Source: Caulobacter sp. (GTDB taxonomy: Bacteria > Pseudomonadota > Alphaproteobacteria > Caulobacterales > Caulobacteraceae). From it: a stretch of 58,288 bases of DNA. The notes under the pieces are model-generated. The model was not told the origin of the DNA. It searched no databases and saw only the letters and a program-made list of their open reading frames with translations. The stretch lies in contig JARWZW010000055.1 in the NCBI GenBank assembly GCA_029866155.1, positions 1 to 58,288 on the forward strand, read 5' to 3'. The translations under genes and the position numbers were made by a program. Shown piece after piece: positions 8,731 to 19,197 of the stretch (position 1 is the stretch's first letter; each line of letters begins with the position of its first letter).

Positions 8731-10353
8731 TCAGGACTCATCTGCGCGCAATGGTGGGGCCACAAGCCCGATAGCGGCGCTGAGGCGATCGGCCATCTCC
8801 GGGGAATCGGCTGTGGCGATTACGGATCGGGCAAGAAGGCGCCTGAGGTCACGGGTCAACGCCTCAATGGCTTCGAGGTTCCGTTGAAGATGTTCCTGCG
8901 CGGTGATGGCGGCCTCGACCGGCAGCCGAACGGCCTGACCGCGATCTGCAAATAGATCTGCTGACGGCCACGGGGCCGCAGGCGGGGCGACCAGACCGGG
9001 CGCGGAGCCGCTTGCTGGGTCAATCAGTATGGGATTCTCGCCGACAAGATAATCGCAGCCCGACACGAGAACCCGTAGTCGTTGCCCGTCTGTCGTCTTG
9101 AGAGGCCCCAGCGGAATTGAAAATCCGCAGTCGGAAGAGACAAGTCCGAACAGTCCCAGATCGGGGCGGGGCAGGTTGGCGAGGGCGTTGGCGACAATTT
9201 CCCCGTCGCACTCCAGGACGACTTCAACGGGTTGGTCCGGGTCCATTGGATTTCTCGCCCAGCCGGTCAGGTTGCCGGCCGCGATCGCATCCAGACGCCC
9301 CTGAAAGATTTCAGGCTCGGCCTTGAGGGCCCGGCGCTGGATCCTCCGGGCCTTGTGGGCGTCAACCTTGGACAGATCGAGCGCTTCCTCCCAACGGGGC
9401 GTCAGGGCGGACATGGACCAGACTTTCTCGATATAGGTCCTGGACGCCATGGCGCGGGCAGATTCGCCATCATAATTGTCCACCAGGGCCGCCAGGCCTT
9501 CGCTCCAGTCGTCCAGTGAGCAGAAGGGTTCGAATTCGAGGTAACTCTGGATGCCGGTGGCGATTGCAGGCAGTCCCGAACGGATCGCCGAGGTGAGACG
9601 GTTATGGCTCTTGCAATCAGTGAACGGATTGCGGGTCACTGGGATGAGCACGGCGTCGGCGTGGGTCAGGACCTTGGCATGTGCCTCTTCGGACCATTCG
9701 ACATAGGCCGTAGGCAGACGCATCGGCGCGATGTGTTCGTCGAACTTTGCAGCGCTGTTGCTGCAGACCACCAGCCGGGCCGGGATCCGGGAAGCCAGGG
9801 CTTCCAGTTCCTCACGGATCAGGAGCAGGTCCGTCATGCCGCAGGGCGCATTCGGGGATCCGTGGGAGCCAAACCAAAGCAGGTTCAGCGAAGATTTGGC
9901 AGGGCGCGCCCGCCGCCGACGGGTTCTCAGGCGCTCTGTCGCATCGCCGATCACCACCGGCCTGACACGCCCCCCGGTCTCCTCGGTAATGATCGAGGCC
10001 AGGGCTTCGGTCGTGCAGGTCACCTGGTTGGCGATCGAAATCATCTCGAGAATTTCCGCCCGAGCCCGCTCGTATCGTGGAAGTTCGAAAGGGTTGTAGA
10101 AGTGGTTGTCGCAGATATCGAAAACCACGCGGCCGCCCCGGGAAGCGATCCGCTCGGCAGCCCGGCGGTCATCTTCGGAATAGGCCTTGGAAAAGACGGC
10201 GACCTGATATTGATCTGCGTTAGCGGGCTTGAACAACTCCACCGAATGGCCACGGGCCTTAAGGGCTTCGGCCGGAGCCTCCACGCGATATCGGAAACTG
10301 GCGACGCGCCGGTCGTTGACCGAGCCCTTCCAGCCGATTTTCAAAGCACCCAT
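8731..10353 (-). CDS. GT4-like glycosyltransferase with C-terminal GWA module and coiled coil
   Basis: I start at the ATG at 10353 (540 residues), because the conserved N-terminus begins with GALKIGWKGSV; a TTG 75 bases upstream is also in frame. The first 330 residues are a GT-B glycosyltransferase with FDICDNHFY in the N-terminal half and LLWFGSHGS followed by SHNRLTSAIRSGLPAIA in the C-terminal half. Residues about 345-440 form a separate beta-rich module (GNLTGWARNP, then RPDLG and CGFSIPL) that also occurs in the proteins at 19194-22292 and 25255-27399. The last 60 residues are helical and probably coiled. It is the first gene of the four-gene minus-strand block and is divergent from the TSUP permease gene. 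Confidence 0.8.
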   Translation of the reverse strand: MGALKIGWKGSVNDRRVASFRYRVEAPAEALKARGHSVELFKPANADQYQVAVFSKAYSEDDRRAAERIASRGGRVVFDICDNHFYNPFELPRYERARAEILEMISIANQVTCTTEALASIITEETGGRVRPVVIGDATERLRTRRRRARPAKSSLNLLWFGSHGSPNAPCGMTDLLLIREELEALASRIPARLVVCSNSAAKFDEHIAPMRLPTAYVEWSEEAHAKVLTHADAVLIPVTRNPFTDCKSHNRLTSAIRSGLPAIATGIQSYLEFEPFCSLDDWSEGLAALVDNYDGESARAMASRTYIEKVWSMSALTPRWEEALDLSKVDAHKARRIQRRALKAEPEIFQGRLDAIAAGNLTGWARNPMDPDQPVEVVLECDGEIVANALANLPRPDLGLFGLVSSDCGFSIPLGPLKTTDGQRLRVLVSGCDYLVGENPILIDPASGSAPGLVAPPAAPWPSADLFADRGQAVRLPVEAAITAQEHLQRNLEAIEALTRDLRRLLARSVIATADSPEMADRLSAAIGLVAPPLRADES

Positions 10354-10718
10354 TCGCCCAAGCCCCACTCGTACGCCAGAACCACTAAGCAGCACCCGTT
10401 TACAGCGCACGAGGCTGAAAAGCGACAATTGCGACCAAAAAAATCGCTCCGATCAATGAGTTGGGCAGGGAAGGGGCGAGATTCCCCAAATAGGAAGCAT
10501 GCAGAGCCCGAATTCTTCGGCAGGGCGCAGCCTGTTGTCCGGACCAATCAGCCACTTGCGCCCCGAGCGTTGATGGCCCTTTCCGACCAATTCCTTCAAT
10601 ACCTATCACTCCCGTTGCAATTAGAGTCTTGCGCTACTCGGCCTGCCGAACCATGTTGCAGCGCGTCATAGGGAAAGGCGACCGGGGTGGACGGTTGTCT
10701 GTGGCCAAGGGAATCCAG
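10354..10718. other. Intergenic region between divergent genes
   Basis: About 365 bases separate the start of the left glycosyltransferase block (minus) from the TSUP-cysD-cysNC block (plus). It must hold promoters for both directions. I see no convincing hairpin terminator, RNA gene or long repeat. The permease ribosome binding site (AAGGGA at 10707-10712) lies at its right end. The segment is more AT-rich than the flanking genes, as expected for a promoter region. Confidence 0.5.
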
Positions 10719-11519
10719 ATGCCGGATATCATGGCCCTGTTGGGCAACCCGCAGTTTTGGCAGTTTTTTGCCGTCGGGGCGCTGGCGCAGCTCGTCGACG
10801 GGGCCCTCGGCATGGGCTACGGCGTCATCTCCAGTACGGTTCTTTTGTCGCTGGGCGTTCCGCCCGCCAATGTCTCCGCAAGCGTTCATGCCGCCAAGGT
10901 CTTTACTGGAGCGGCCTCGGCCGGCTCCCATATACTCTATAAAAACGTCAGCTGGCGACTGCTGATCTTCCTGTCGATCGGCGGCATCGTCGGGGCCCTG
11001 GCCGGTACCTACCTCCTGACCTCAGTGGATGGAAACAAGCTCAAGGGCCCGATCATCATCTGGCTGGGCATCATGGGCCTGATCATTCTCTGGCGCGCCT
11101 GGAAACAGACGCGACCCAAGGTCATCCCCCTGGCCCACCCCCTGCCCCTTGGCGTCGCTGGCGGGTTTTTCGACGCCGTCGGCGGCGGCGGCTGGGGTCC
11201 TGTCGTCACGAGCACCCTGCTGGGCAGCGGACAAGAGCCCAGAAAGGCCATAGGAACGACCAATACTGCTGAATTTTTCGTCGCCCTGTCGGTTTCGTTC
11301 GGCTTCCTGGTTGCCATTGTCACGGGACATTGGGATGGGACAGGCCTCGAGAAACAAATCTGGTCCGTCGCCGGGCTGATCGCCGGAGGCATCGTGACCG
11401 CGCCTATTGCTGGTTGGACAACAAAAGTGCTTCCCCTGCGATCCCTGACCTGGGCCGTCGGCATTCTTGTGGTTGTCTTGGCGTGCTGGCAAGGCTACGT
11501 GGCCTTCTCGCCGCGTTGA
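10719..11519 (+). CDS. TSUP (TauE/SafE) family membrane permease
   Basis: From the ATG at 10719, preceded by AAGGGA with six bases between, the product is 266 residues. A 30-codon in-frame extension upstream is unlikely to be used. It has about eight hydrophobic segments in two repeated halves. Each half begins with the glycine-rich family signature (ALAQLVDGALGMGYG at about 15-29; GVAGGFFDAVGGGGWG at about 146-161). TauE/SafE proteins are proposed exporters or importers of sulfite, sulfonates and other sulfur compounds. The gene lies 105 bases upstream of cysD on the same strand, supporting a role in moving sulfate, sulfite or a related compound for the activation pathway. Substrate and direction are inference. 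Confidence 0.9.
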   Translation: MPDIMALLGNPQFWQFFAVGALAQLVDGALGMGYGVISSTVLLSLGVPPANVSASVHAAKVFTGAASAGSHILYKNVSWRLLIFLSIGGIVGALAGTYLLTSVDGNKLKGPIIIWLGIMGLIILWRAWKQTRPKVIPLAHPLPLGVAGGFFDAVGGGGWGPVVTSTLLGSGQEPRKAIGTTNTAEFFVALSVSFGFLVAIVTGHWDGTGLEKQIWSVAGLIAGGIVTAPIAGWTTKVLPLRSLTWAVGILVVVLACWQGYVAFSPR

Positions 11520-11624
11520 TGGAAATTTGGCCTCAAAAGAGCATCCGCCTGCTGAACGACAAGGGCTCAAAGTCGAAGAGCCCTTCCGTCCCGCTCATCG
11601 TCCCCCCTGATTTTCCGGGTTCCC

Positions 11625-12548
11625 ATGCAGTCTGAAACATTATCGCCTTCCCGTCTGACCCATCTCCAGAGGCTGGAAGCGGAAAGCATCCACATCATGC
11701 GAGAGGTCGCCGCCGAGGCCGAGCGTCCGGTGATGATGTACTCCATCGGCAAGGACAGCGCGGTGATGCTGCATCTTGCGGCCAAGGCCTTCTTTCCATC
11801 CCGTCCGCCCTTCCCTTTGCTGCACGTCGACACAACCTGGAAATTTCAGGCGATGTACGAGATGCGGGCGAAGATGGCCGAAAAGCTGGGAATGGAGCTT
11901 ATCGTCCACAAAAACCCCGAGGCTGAAGCGAGGGGTATCAACCCCTTCGATCACGGCTCCGCGCTGCATACCGACATGTGGAAGACTGAGGGCCTAAAAC
12001 AGGCGCTCGAGATGAACGGCTTTGATGCCGCTTTTGGCGGCGCGCGGCGCGATGAGGAAAAGAGCCGGGCCAAGGAACGGGTGTTTTCGTTCCGTTCAGC
12101 GAACCAGCGCTGGGATCCCAAGAGCCAGCGCCCGGAGCTTTGGAAGCTCTACAATTCCCGCAAGGCGCCGGGTGAGAGCATTCGCGTATTCCCGATCTCC
12201 AACTGGACGGAACTCGACATCTGGCAATACATCCATCTGGAAAAAATCCCGATCGTGCCGCTGTACTTTGCGGCCCTACGGCCCGTGGTCGAGCGTGACG
12301 GAACCCTGATCATGGTCGATGACGACCGGATGCGGCTCAATCCCGGCGAAGTTCCCCAGATGCGAAAGGTGCGGTTCCGCACCCTGGGCTGCTATCCGCT
12401 CAGCGGCGCGGTCGAGAGCGAGGCCGAGACCCTCACCGCCGTGATCCAGGAAATGCTGCTGACCACCACATCGGAACGCCAGGGCCGGATGATCGACCAC
12501 GATCAGGCCGCGTCCATGGAGAAGAAGAAGCAGGAAGGGTACTTCTGA
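11625..12548 (+). CDS. cysD: Sulfate adenylyltransferase subunit 2
   Basis: The product is 307 residues, the usual CysD length. It shows the PP-loop ATP pyrophosphatase signature as [13 protein letters not shown] near residues 39-51, the [15 protein letters not shown] block and the C-terminal [12 protein letters not shown] segment. With CysN it makes adenosine 5'-phosphosulfate (APS) from ATP and sulfate in the cytoplasm, driven by GTP hydrolysis. Its TGA overlaps the cysNC start as TGATG, so the subunits are translationally coupled. It lies downstream of the TSUP permease gene. Confidence 0.97.
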   Translation: MQSETLSPSRLTHLQRLEAESIHIMREVAAEAERPVMMYSIGKDSAVMLHLAAKAFFPSRPPFPLLHVDTTWKFQAMYEMRAKMAEKLGMELIVHKNPEAEARGINPFDHGSALHTDMWKTEGLKQALEMNGFDAAFGGARRDEEKSRAKERVFSFRSANQRWDPKSQRPELWKLYNSRKAPGESIRVFPISNWTELDIWQYIHLEKIPIVPLYFAALRPVVERDGTLIMVDDDRMRLNPGEVPQMRKVRFRTLGCYPLSGAVESEAETLTAVIQEMLLTTTSERQGRMIDHDQAASMEKKKQEGYF

Positions 12549-14455
12549 TGAGCGTCCAGACCTACGGCAATACCGATCTGATCGCCGAAGACATCGAAGG
12601 CTATCTGGTTCAGCACCAGCACAAATCCCTGCTGCGCTTCATTACCTGCGGATCGGTGGATGACGGCAAGTCGACCCTGATCGGCCGGCTTCTGTATGAC
12701 AGCAAGATGATCTTCGAGGACCAGATGGCGGCCCTGGAGGCTGACTCCAAGAAGGTCGGCACCCAGGGCGACGATATCGATTTCGCCCTGCTGGTCGATG
12801 GCCTGGCGGCCGAGCGCGAACAGGGCATCACCATCGATGTGGCCTATCGCTTCTTTTCGACCGATCGCCGGAAGTTCATCGTCGCCGACACCCCCGGTCA
12901 TGAGCAGTACACCCGCAACATGGTCACCGGAGCCTCGACCGCCGACCTTGCGGTCATCCTGATCGACGCGCGCAAAGGCGTCCTGACCCAGACCCGTCGG
13001 CACAGCTTCCTCGTCAGCCTGCTGGGCATCCCGCAGGTCGTGTTGGCCGTGAACAAGATGGACCTGGTGGGCTGGGATCAAGCGATCTTTGATCAGATCG
13101 TCGCCGACTACCGACAGTTCGCGGCGGAAATCGGCCTGAAGGATATTCTGGCCATCCCGATTTCCGGCCTGAAGGGCGACAACATCGCCACGGCCAGCGA
13201 CCAGACTCCCTGGTACGACGGGCCAACCCTGATGACCCATCTGGAAACGGTCGAGATCGGTGAGGACCGTATGCGGACTATGCCGTTCCGCATGCCGGTC
13301 CAGTGGGTCAATCGTCCCAATCTCGACTTCCGCGGCTTCTCCGGATTGATTTCCTCCGGCCGCGTTGCACCGGGCGACCAGATCCGGGTCCTGCCGTCCG
13401 GCCGGACCTCGACCATCAGCCGGATCGTGACTCTGGACGGAGACCTTGAGGAGGCCGTCGCAGGCCAGTCGGTCACCCTGACCCTGGAGGACGAGGTTGA
13501 TATCTCCCGCGGCGATGTCATCGCCGTTTCGGATCATCCGCCTGAGGTGGCCGACCAGTTCGAGATCAATCTCGTCTGGATGAGCGAAGAACGCCTGTTC
13601 CCTGGCCGCCCCTACTGGATGAAGATCGGCGCAAAGCTGGTCTCCGCCCAGGTTACGGAGATCAAGCACAAGGTCAACGTCAACACCCTGGAGCATCTGG
13701 CCGGAAAGGCGCTCGAGCTCAACGAGATCGCTGTCTGCAACCTGTCTCTGGACCAGGCCATTCCCTTCGAGGCCTATGAGGCGGACAAGGATCTCGGCGG
13801 GTTCATCCTCATTGACCGGATCAGCAATGCGACCGTCGCAGCGGGTATGATCAAGTTCGCCCTGCGCCGGTCGAGCAATATTCATTGGCAGGCAACAGAT
13901 GTCGACAAGGCCGCCCGCGCGGCGGCCAAGTCCCAGACAGGTCGTGTCATCTGGCTTACCGGTCTGTCCGGGGCCGGCAAGTCGACCATCGCAAATCTGG
14001 TCGAGAAGCGACTGCACGCCCTGGGTCGGCACACCTATCTGCTGGATGGCGACAATGTCAGGCACGGCCTCAACCGTGACCTTGGCTTTACCGAAGAGGA
14101 CCGGGTCGAGAACATCCGCCGGGTCGCGGAGGTGTCGAAGCTGATGGTTGATGCGGGCCTCATTGTTCTGACAGCCTTCATCTCGCCCTTCCGGTCGGAG
14201 CGGCGGATGGCCAGGGAGATCCTGTCCGACGGGGAGTTCATCGAGGTCTATGTCCAGACCCCCCTGGCCGTTGCGGAAAGCCGCGACGTCAAGGGCCTTT
14301 ACAAGAAGGCCCGGGCTGGCGAGTTGAAAAACTTCACCGGTGTCGACAGCCCCTATGAGGAACCGGAAAATCCGGAACTGATCGTTGACACAACCACTCT
14401 CTCCGCCGTCGACGCCGCTGAGCGGATCGTCGAATGGCTGGAGAGCCAGGGCTGA
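12548..14455 (+). CDS. cysNC: Bifunctional sulfate adenylyltransferase subunit 1 / APS kinase
   Basis: The product is 635 residues, a CysN-CysC fusion. The CysN part (residues 1-445) carries GTPase motifs: G1 GSVDDGKST near 36-44, DTPGHEQY near 115 and NKMD near 170, followed by EF-Tu-like beta domains. The CysC part (about 455-635) carries a P-loop GLSGAGKST, the [10 protein letters not shown] substrate motif and FISPFRSER. Together with CysD it converts sulfate to APS and then PAPS. PAPS serves cysteine synthesis and could also supply sulfotransferases; none was recognised in the window. A hairpin terminator follows 40 bases after the stop. Confidence 0.97.
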   Translation: MSVQTYGNTDLIAEDIEGYLVQHQHKSLLRFITCGSVDDGKSTLIGRLLYDSKMIFEDQMAALEADSKKVGTQGDDIDFALLVDGLAAEREQGITIDVAYRFFSTDRRKFIVADTPGHEQYTRNMVTGASTADLAVILIDARKGVLTQTRRHSFLVSLLGIPQVVLAVNKMDLVGWDQAIFDQIVADYRQFAAEIGLKDILAIPISGLKGDNIATASDQTPWYDGPTLMTHLETVEIGEDRMRTMPFRMPVQWVNRPNLDFRGFSGLISSGRVAPGDQIRVLPSGRTSTISRIVTLDGDLEEAVAGQSVTLTLEDEVDISRGDVIAVSDHPPEVADQFEINLVWMSEERLFPGRPYWMKIGAKLVSAQVTEIKHKVNVNTLEHLAGKALELNEIAVCNLSLDQAIPFEAYEADKDLGGFILIDRISNATVAAGMIKFALRRSSNIHWQATDVDKAARAAAKSQTGRVIWLTGLSGAGKSTIANLVEKRLHALGRHTYLLDGDNVRHGLNRDLGFTEEDRVENIRRVAEVSKLMVDAGLIVLTAFISPFRSERRMAREILSDGEFIEVYVQTPLAVAESRDVKGLYKKARAGELKNFTGVDSPYEEPENPELIVDTTTLSAVDAAERIVEWLESQG

Positions 14456-14494
14456 TCCCAGGTCCTCACCCGACCCGGAAACTCTATAGAAAAG

Positions 14495-14525
14495 ACGCCG
14501 GCGAGGTTCCCCTCGCCGGCGTTTT
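14495..14525. terminator. Rho-independent terminator, probably bidirectional, between cysNC and rmlA
   Basis: A perfect 12-base stem (14495-14506 with 14511-14522) closes a four-base TTCC loop and runs into TTTT on the plus strand. On the minus strand the stem is followed by a short T run (bases 14491-14493). The two flanking genes are convergent, so one structure can end transcription in both directions. Confidence 0.9.
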
Positions 14526-14552
14526 CATACCTTGCAGAGTTTTCGCACCGTC

Positions 14553-15425
14553 TCAGAGGCCGCGGGGGCCATCCGGCAAGGCCCGAAGATAGGCGCCATA
14601 GGGACCCGCATAGGCCTTGCTGCAGGTCTCGAGTCCGGAGTCATCGATCCAGCCCATCCTCCATGCGATCTCTTCCGGGCAGGCAATCTTGAAACCCTGG
14701 CGCTTTTCCAGCGAGCGGACGAACTCGGCAGCTTCGAGCAGACTGTCCGGTGTGCCTGTATCAAGCCAGGCATAGCCCCGCCCCATCATCTGGACGGACA
14801 GTTGCCCACGCTCGAGATAGATGCGATTGACATCGGTAATCTCAAGTTCGCCTCGCGCAGAGGGTTTGAGATCGGCGGCGATGTCCACGACCTGCTGATC
14901 ATAGAAGTACAGACCTGTCACCGCCCAGTTGGAGCGCGGCATGGCCGGCTTCTCCTCAATCGAGAGCGCCCTCATCTCGCTGTCGAATTCCACCACCCCG
15001 TAGCGCTGGGGATCGGTGACCCGGTAGGCGAACACGGTTGCCCCATCTCCTTCAGCAGCGGCGGCCGTGATCCTGGGCAGACCATGGCCGTAGAAGATGT
15101 TATCGCCCAGGATCAGACATGAACGCTGGCCCGCGACGAAATCGGCGCCGATCACATAGGCCTGGGCCAGGCCTTCCGGTCGGGGTTGTTCTGCATAGTT
15201 CAGCCTCAGACCCCAGCGGGCGCCGTCACCAAGCAGTCGCTGAAAAGCCGGGAGATCATGCGGAGTCGATATGATCAGAATGTCCCTGATGCCGCTGAGC
15301 ATCAGAGTGGACAAAGGATAGTAGATCATCGGCTTGTCATAGATCGGCAGGAGCTGCTTCGACGTCACCACCGTCATTGGATGCATGCGCGTGCCACTGC
15401 CGCCCGCCAAGATTATGCCCTTCAC
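14553..15425 (-). CDS. rmlA: Glucose-1-phosphate thymidylyltransferase
   Basis: I start at the GTG at 15425, giving 290 residues, the normal RmlA length; a longer in-frame extension to 15659 runs back into rmlD and is not needed. The signature [12 protein letters not shown] begins at residue 2, with [25 protein letters not shown] and EEKP further on. It makes dTDP-glucose from dTTP and glucose-1-phosphate, the first step of dTDP-L-rhamnose synthesis. The start overlaps the rmlD stop as GTGA. It is the last gene of the rmlBCDA operon and ends at the bidirectional terminator. Confidence 0.96.
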   Translation of the reverse strand: MKGIILAGGSGTRMHPMTVVTSKQLLPIYDKPMIYYPLSTLMLSGIRDILIISTPHDLPAFQRLLGDGARWGLRLNYAEQPRPEGLAQAYVIGADFVAGQRSCLILGDNIFYGHGLPRITAAAAEGDGATVFAYRVTDPQRYGVVEFDSEMRALSIEEKPAMPRSNWAVTGLYFYDQQVVDIAADLKPSARGELEITDVNRIYLERGQLSVQMMGRGYAWLDTGTPDSLLEAAEFVRSLEKRQGFKIACPEEIAWRMGWIDDSGLETCSKAYAGPYGAYLRALPDGPRGL

Positions 15426-16336
15426 ACGATACCTTTCGAAACAAGCGACTGCAGATCCGCATAGGCCGCCGAGGCGGCGCTGCGCCAGCCGGACGGTCGC
15501 CAGTCGGTCTGGGCGGCCAACCGGCTGCTGTCGAGCCCAGAATAGGGGGATCGTTGCGCCGCCGTTGGAAATTCCGCCGTAGTGATCCTCCTTACAGCAG
15601 GCGACGGACGCCCCGGAACCGCCCGAAGCCCCATCAGATGTTCGGCAAGGTCCGCCCAACTGGCATCATCGGCGCCTGCCGCATGATAGAGGCCTGAAGG
15701 GCCGCCCCGCCGCAGCAGGTCTAGCGCCGCCAGCCCGGCCTGGGCCGCATCCCTGGACCAGGTGGGTCTTCCCCGCTGATCGTCCACCACCGTCAACTCG
15801 GTACGGGTCTCGGCGAGCGACAACATGGTCTTCATGAAGTTTCGACCAAAGGCCCCGAACACCCAGGCTGTACGCAGAATAATGGCGTCGCCCCCGGCGG
15901 CCAGCACCTGGTCCTCGCCTCCGGCCTTGCTCCGCCCATAAACGTTGAGCGGGCTGCGCGGATCAGTCTCGACATAGGCGGCGGCCTTGGCGCCATCAAA
16001 CACGTAGTCGGTTGAGTAATGGACCAGGGGAATGGCCCGGTCCGCGCAGACCCGGGCCAGACGACCGGGAATGTCGCGGTTGAGATGAAAGGCCCGCTCC
16101 GGTTCGGACTCAGCCAGGTCAACCGCCGTATAGGCGGCGGCGTTGATCACGCCCCGGGCACCGGTCTGATCGATCAGGGCGCCGAGGACCGTCTCGTCTG
16201 CTGAATCAGAGGACAGATCGAGACGCTCCCGCCCGGCCGTCTCGAGGGACATGCCAAGTTCGAGGCCGAGACGCGCCAACTCGCGGGCAACCTGTCCCCG
16301 GGCGCCCAGAACCAGGACCGGCGCATCTCCAATCAC
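15422..16336 (-). CDS. rmlD: dTDP-4-dehydrorhamnose reductase
   Basis: The product is 304 residues, starting at GTG. The N-terminal Rossmann motif is [13 protein letters not shown]; the short-chain dehydrogenase catalytic pair appears as YSTDYVFDG followed by YGRSKAGGE, as in RmlD. It reduces dTDP-4-dehydro-L-rhamnose to dTDP-L-rhamnose with NAD(P)H, the last step of the pathway. It begins two bases after the rmlC stop and overlaps rmlA by a GTGA junction. Confidence 0.96.
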   Translation of the reverse strand: MIGDAPVLVLGARGQVARELARLGLELGMSLETAGRERLDLSSDSADETVLGALIDQTGARGVINAAAYTAVDLAESEPERAFHLNRDIPGRLARVCADRAIPLVHYSTDYVFDGAKAAAYVETDPRSPLNVYGRSKAGGEDQVLAAGGDAIILRTAWVFGAFGRNFMKTMLSLAETRTELTVVDDQRGRPTWSRDAAQAGLAALDLLRRGGPSGLYHAAGADDASWADLAEHLMGLRAVPGRPSPAVRRITTAEFPTAAQRSPYSGLDSSRLAAQTDWRPSGWRSAASAAYADLQSLVSKGIV

Positions 16337-16338
16337 TG

Positions 16339-16890
16339 TCAGAAGGGACTCTCCAGAGCCGAGAAACCGGGTGCGTCACGGTCGGCCTGAGACAGGGTCA
16401 CGCCGCCCTCAGAGACCGGCCAGTCAATGCCGATATGCGGATCGTTCCACTTCAGCCCGGCATTGTTGGCCGCCGAATAGGGGGCGTCCACAAGATAGAC
16501 GATCTCTGTGTCCGGCTCGAGCGTGCAGAAACCATGGGCGAATCCCGCCGGTATCCAGATCATCCGGCCATCATCGGCGGACAGTTCGGCGCCCACCCAC
16601 TGGCCGTAACTCGGCGAACGCCGCCGCAGATCAACAGCGACATCAAATATCCGCCCACGGACCACCCTGACCAGTTTACCCTGAGCCACCGGCGGTGTCT
16701 GGTAATGGAGGCCGCGCACGGTCCCCGCAGACCGGGACAGGGAGTGGTTTTCCTGCTCGAATTCCGCAGGCAGCCCGGCCGCCAGCAAGGCCTTGCGGCT
16801 CCAGACTTCGGAAAAGAAGCCACGATCGTCCCTGAACCTCGGCGGGGTCAGCAGCCGGACGTCAGGAATGCCGAGGGCCTCGACCTGCAT
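16339..16890 (-). CDS. rmlC: dTDP-4-dehydrorhamnose 3,5-epimerase
   Basis: From the ATG at 16890, which overlaps the rmlB stop as ATGA, the product is 183 residues, the standard RmlC length. A cupin fold is indicated by FRDDRGFFSEVWS, the catalytic His-containing VRGLHYQ, GRIFDVAVDLRR and IPAGFAHGF. It epimerises C3 and C5 of the dTDP-4-keto-6-deoxyglucose intermediate. It is the second gene of the rhamnose operon. Confidence 0.96.
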   Translation of the reverse strand: MQVEALGIPDVRLLTPPRFRDDRGFFSEVWSRKALLAAGLPAEFEQENHSLSRSAGTVRGLHYQTPPVAQGKLVRVVRGRIFDVAVDLRRRSPSYGQWVGAELSADDGRMIWIPAGFAHGFCTLEPDTEIVYLVDAPYSAANNAGLKWNDPHIGIDWPVSEGGVTLSQADRDAPGFSALESPF

Positions 16891-17948
16891 CAGGAAGGCT
16901 CCACCAGACCAAGACGCTGACCCGAATAGCTGGACCGCAGCGGTTCCCACCAGTCTCGCCGCTCAAGGTACCATTTGACCGTGCGCCGCAGCCCGGTGGT
17001 GAAGGTTTCCTTCGCCCGCCACCCCAGTTCGCTCTCGATCTTTGCAGGATTGATAGCATAGCGGTGATCATGGCCGGGGCGATCGATGACAAAATCGACC
17101 AGCGACCGGCGGGCCCCGCCGACCGCCCTAGGAGCCAGTTCATCCAGCAGGTCACAGATGGCGTGGACGACCGAGAGGTTGGTCTGCTCGTTGCGCCCCC
17201 CAACATTATAGGTCTCTCCGACCCGGCCACTGGTGAGGATCAGCCGCAGCGCATGGGCGTGATCATCAACATAAAGCCAGTCCCTGACATTGGAGCCGTC
17301 GCCATAGACAGGGAGCGCACGCCCCTCCAGAGCGTTCAGGATTGTCAGTGGAATGAGCTTTTCCGGAAAGTGGAAGGGCCCATAGTTGTTCGAGCAGTTC
17401 GACACCAGCACCGGCAAGCCATAGGTGTGGCCCCAGGCCTTGGCCAGATGGTCCGAGGCCGCCTTGCTGGCGGCATAGGGAGACCTTGGGTCATAGGGGG
17501 TCTGCTCGTCGAAAAGACCGGTCGGACCCAGGCTTCCGAACACCTCGTCTGTCGAGACATGCAGATAGCGGAACGACTCCCGCCGGCTGCCGGACAGTTG
17601 GCGCCAGTGCTCGAGAGCAGCCTGCAGCATCACATGACTGCCAACGATGTTGGTGCTGACAAAGACCGCAGGGCCGTCGATGGAACGGTCTACGTGGCTT
17701 TCTGCGGCAAGATGGATGACGCTGTCCGGCTGGAAATCGGCGAACGCAAGGGAAACAGCAGCCAGGTCGGTGATGTCCACCCGGCGAAAACCGTAGCGGT
17801 CACTTTCCTCGATCTCGGAGAGAGACGCGAGGTTGGCTGAATAGGTCAGCTTGTCGAGGTTCAGCACCGTGTCGCCGGTGTCCCTGACAAGGTAACGGCA
17901 AACGGCCGAACCAATGAATCCGGCGCCGCCGGTGACTAGCACGCGCAT
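16890..17948 (-). CDS. rmlB: dTDP-glucose 4,6-dehydratase
   Basis: I start at the ATG at 17948 (AAGG upstream), giving 352 residues; an extension to 17999 adds residues not seen in the family. Motifs are [25 protein letters not shown], the catalytic STDEVFG and YAASKA, and [14 protein letters not shown]. It uses tightly bound NAD to turn dTDP-glucose into dTDP-4-keto-6-deoxyglucose. It opens the rmlB-C-D-A block, 160 bases downstream of the WsaF-like glycosyltransferase on the same strand. A promoter could lie in that gap, but the whole set may be one transcript. Confidence 0.97.
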   Translation of the reverse strand: MRVLVTGGAGFIGSAVCRYLVRDTGDTVLNLDKLTYSANLASLSEIEESDRYGFRRVDITDLAAVSLAFADFQPDSVIHLAAESHVDRSIDGPAVFVSTNIVGSHVMLQAALEHWRQLSGSRRESFRYLHVSTDEVFGSLGPTGLFDEQTPYDPRSPYAASKAASDHLAKAWGHTYGLPVLVSNCSNNYGPFHFPEKLIPLTILNALEGRALPVYGDGSNVRDWLYVDDHAHALRLILTSGRVGETYNVGGRNEQTNLSVVHAICDLLDELAPRAVGGARRSLVDFVIDRPGHDHRYAINPAKIESELGWRAKETFTTGLRRTVKWYLERRDWWEPLRSSYSGQRLGLVEPS

Positions 17949-18108
17949 GGTGTGGCCTTGAAGGTAATGCGACTCTCCAGGCGCTAGAAACCGGGCCAAC
18001 CGGCCAGGCAGCTTGACCCCAGACCAGCCGGAAACAGGCCGACAGGGTGCGGCAATCTACCCGTTTGAATCCGTCAAGGGCAAGCCCGGCCATGCAAACA
18101 CATTGAAA

Positions 18109-19197
18109 TCAGAGACGTCTTTCAAGCGCGCGCGCGAAAAGATCCGCTTCGGAATGAACCGACTGGGCGATCGAATAGGACATGGCGGTGGTGATGGCCC
18201 GTCGACGCATGCCGGCCCTGGACTGCCTGTCAGACGACACAAAGGCCGCCACGGCGGCAAGGATCGCCTCATCGCTGCGGGTGTCGACCCGAAAGGCGTT
18301 GTCACCGTCCCTGGCAAACTCCGCTGCTCCGCCGAACAGGGGCAGCACCGGCACGCAACCGCAAGCCATCCCTTCGAGCGCTGTCCGGCCAAAGGCCTGA
18401 AAATCCGACAGGTCGAGAAACAGATCCGTAGTCCGCAGCAGGTCAGCGACTTCCACCCTGCGAAGCACCCCGCGATGATCAATCCGCGTCGACAGGGAAA
18501 AGCCGCGACGATCCAGCTCTTCGAGTTCGCAGCCGAAACTCGTCAGGGTGACGTCGTCCCCATGAACATGCGCCAGTCGCGCCAGAATCCGGGCGGTGCG
18601 AAGGGGCGCCCGCCTGGGGGTGCTGGGCCGGATCATGGCGCTGATCCGCAACGGCCCGCTCCGATCGTGGCCCAGATCAGGATGGTAAAGATCCAGATCA
18701 ACGCTGGCGCGGACCCTGTGCACCGGCAGGCCATGATTGCTGGTCACCATGGCGCAGAGCCAATCGGTCTTGGCGAACAGCAGGGCGCCGGGCAGGACCT
18801 CGTAGCTGGCCCGGGCCGTTTGCCAGGCCGCCGAGCCCGGTGCGAAGAATAGCGGCTCATAGTCCTGGACATAATAGGCTGTAGCCGGGGCCGCTTCACC
18901 ACGGGCGGCGAGGAGCGTCAGACTGTCAGCCAGCATATGGGCTGAAGGGGCCGTGGTGGCGATGGCCAGGTCCTGTCCTGAAATGGCGTCCGCGAGACCT
19001 TCGCCATCCGCAAACACCGGTACCCCGACACCAGACTTGACCAGGTCTGGATACAGGCCGAGGAAGGCCTCGACCGTCTCGCCCGTCGTGGCGATCTGGA
19101 CCTGCACCCCGAGGCGGCGGAGACCCAGGGTCTCCTGGACGACCGAATGGGCGCCGCCGCCACCGCCGCGGCCTGGCAGAACAAAGACGACCTTCAT
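18109..19197 (-). CDS. WsaF-like GT-B glycosyltransferase, probable rhamnosyltransferase
   Basis: The start is the ATG at 19197, overlapping the upstream stop as ATGA (362 residues); the longer form lies inside the upstream gene. It opens with VVFVLPGRGGGGG, a glycine-rich donor loop. Residues near 110-130 read YYVQDYEPLFF and further on sYEV and TDWL, a pattern I associate with WsaF and related rhamnosyltransferases of S-layer glycan and rhamnan pathways. The C-terminal half has LDLSDFQAFGRTALEGMACG, the usual GT4-type donor-binding motif. Its place directly upstream of rmlBCDA fits use of dTDP-L-rhamnose. Family assignment is from motif memory and could be tested by a profile search. Confidence 0.75.
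   Translation of the reverse strand: MKVVFVLPGRGGGGGAHSVVQETLGLRRLGVQVQIATTGETVEAFLGLYPDLVKSGVGVPVFADGEGLADAISGQDLAIATTAPSAHMLADSLTLLAARGEAAPATAYYVQDYEPLFFAPGSAAWQTARASYEVLPGALLFAKTDWLCAMVTSNHGLPVHRVRASVDLDLYHPDLGHDRSGPLRISAMIRPSTPRRAPLRTARILARLAHVHGDDVTLTSFGCELEELDRRGFSLSTRIDHRGVLRRVEVADLLRTTDLFLDLSDFQAFGRTALEGMACGCVPVLPLFGGAAEFARDGDNAFRVDTRSDEAILAAVAAFVSSDRQSRAGMRRRAITTAMSYSIAQSVHSEADLFARALERRL

Noticed and set aside
9604..10671. Plus-strand open frame of 355 codons upstream of the TSUP gene
   Set aside because: Mostly antisense to the GT4-like gene, with no recognisable domain; GC-rich DNA commonly opens such frames.
12503..14065. Minus-strand open frame of 520 codons
   Set aside because: Shadow of cysNC, which has full GTPase and APS kinase motifs on the plus strand.
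14553..15659. Longer rmlA form of 368 codons
   Set aside because: The extra N-terminus lies inside rmlD in another frame; the GTG at 15425 gives the standard RmlA length and a GTGA coupling junction.
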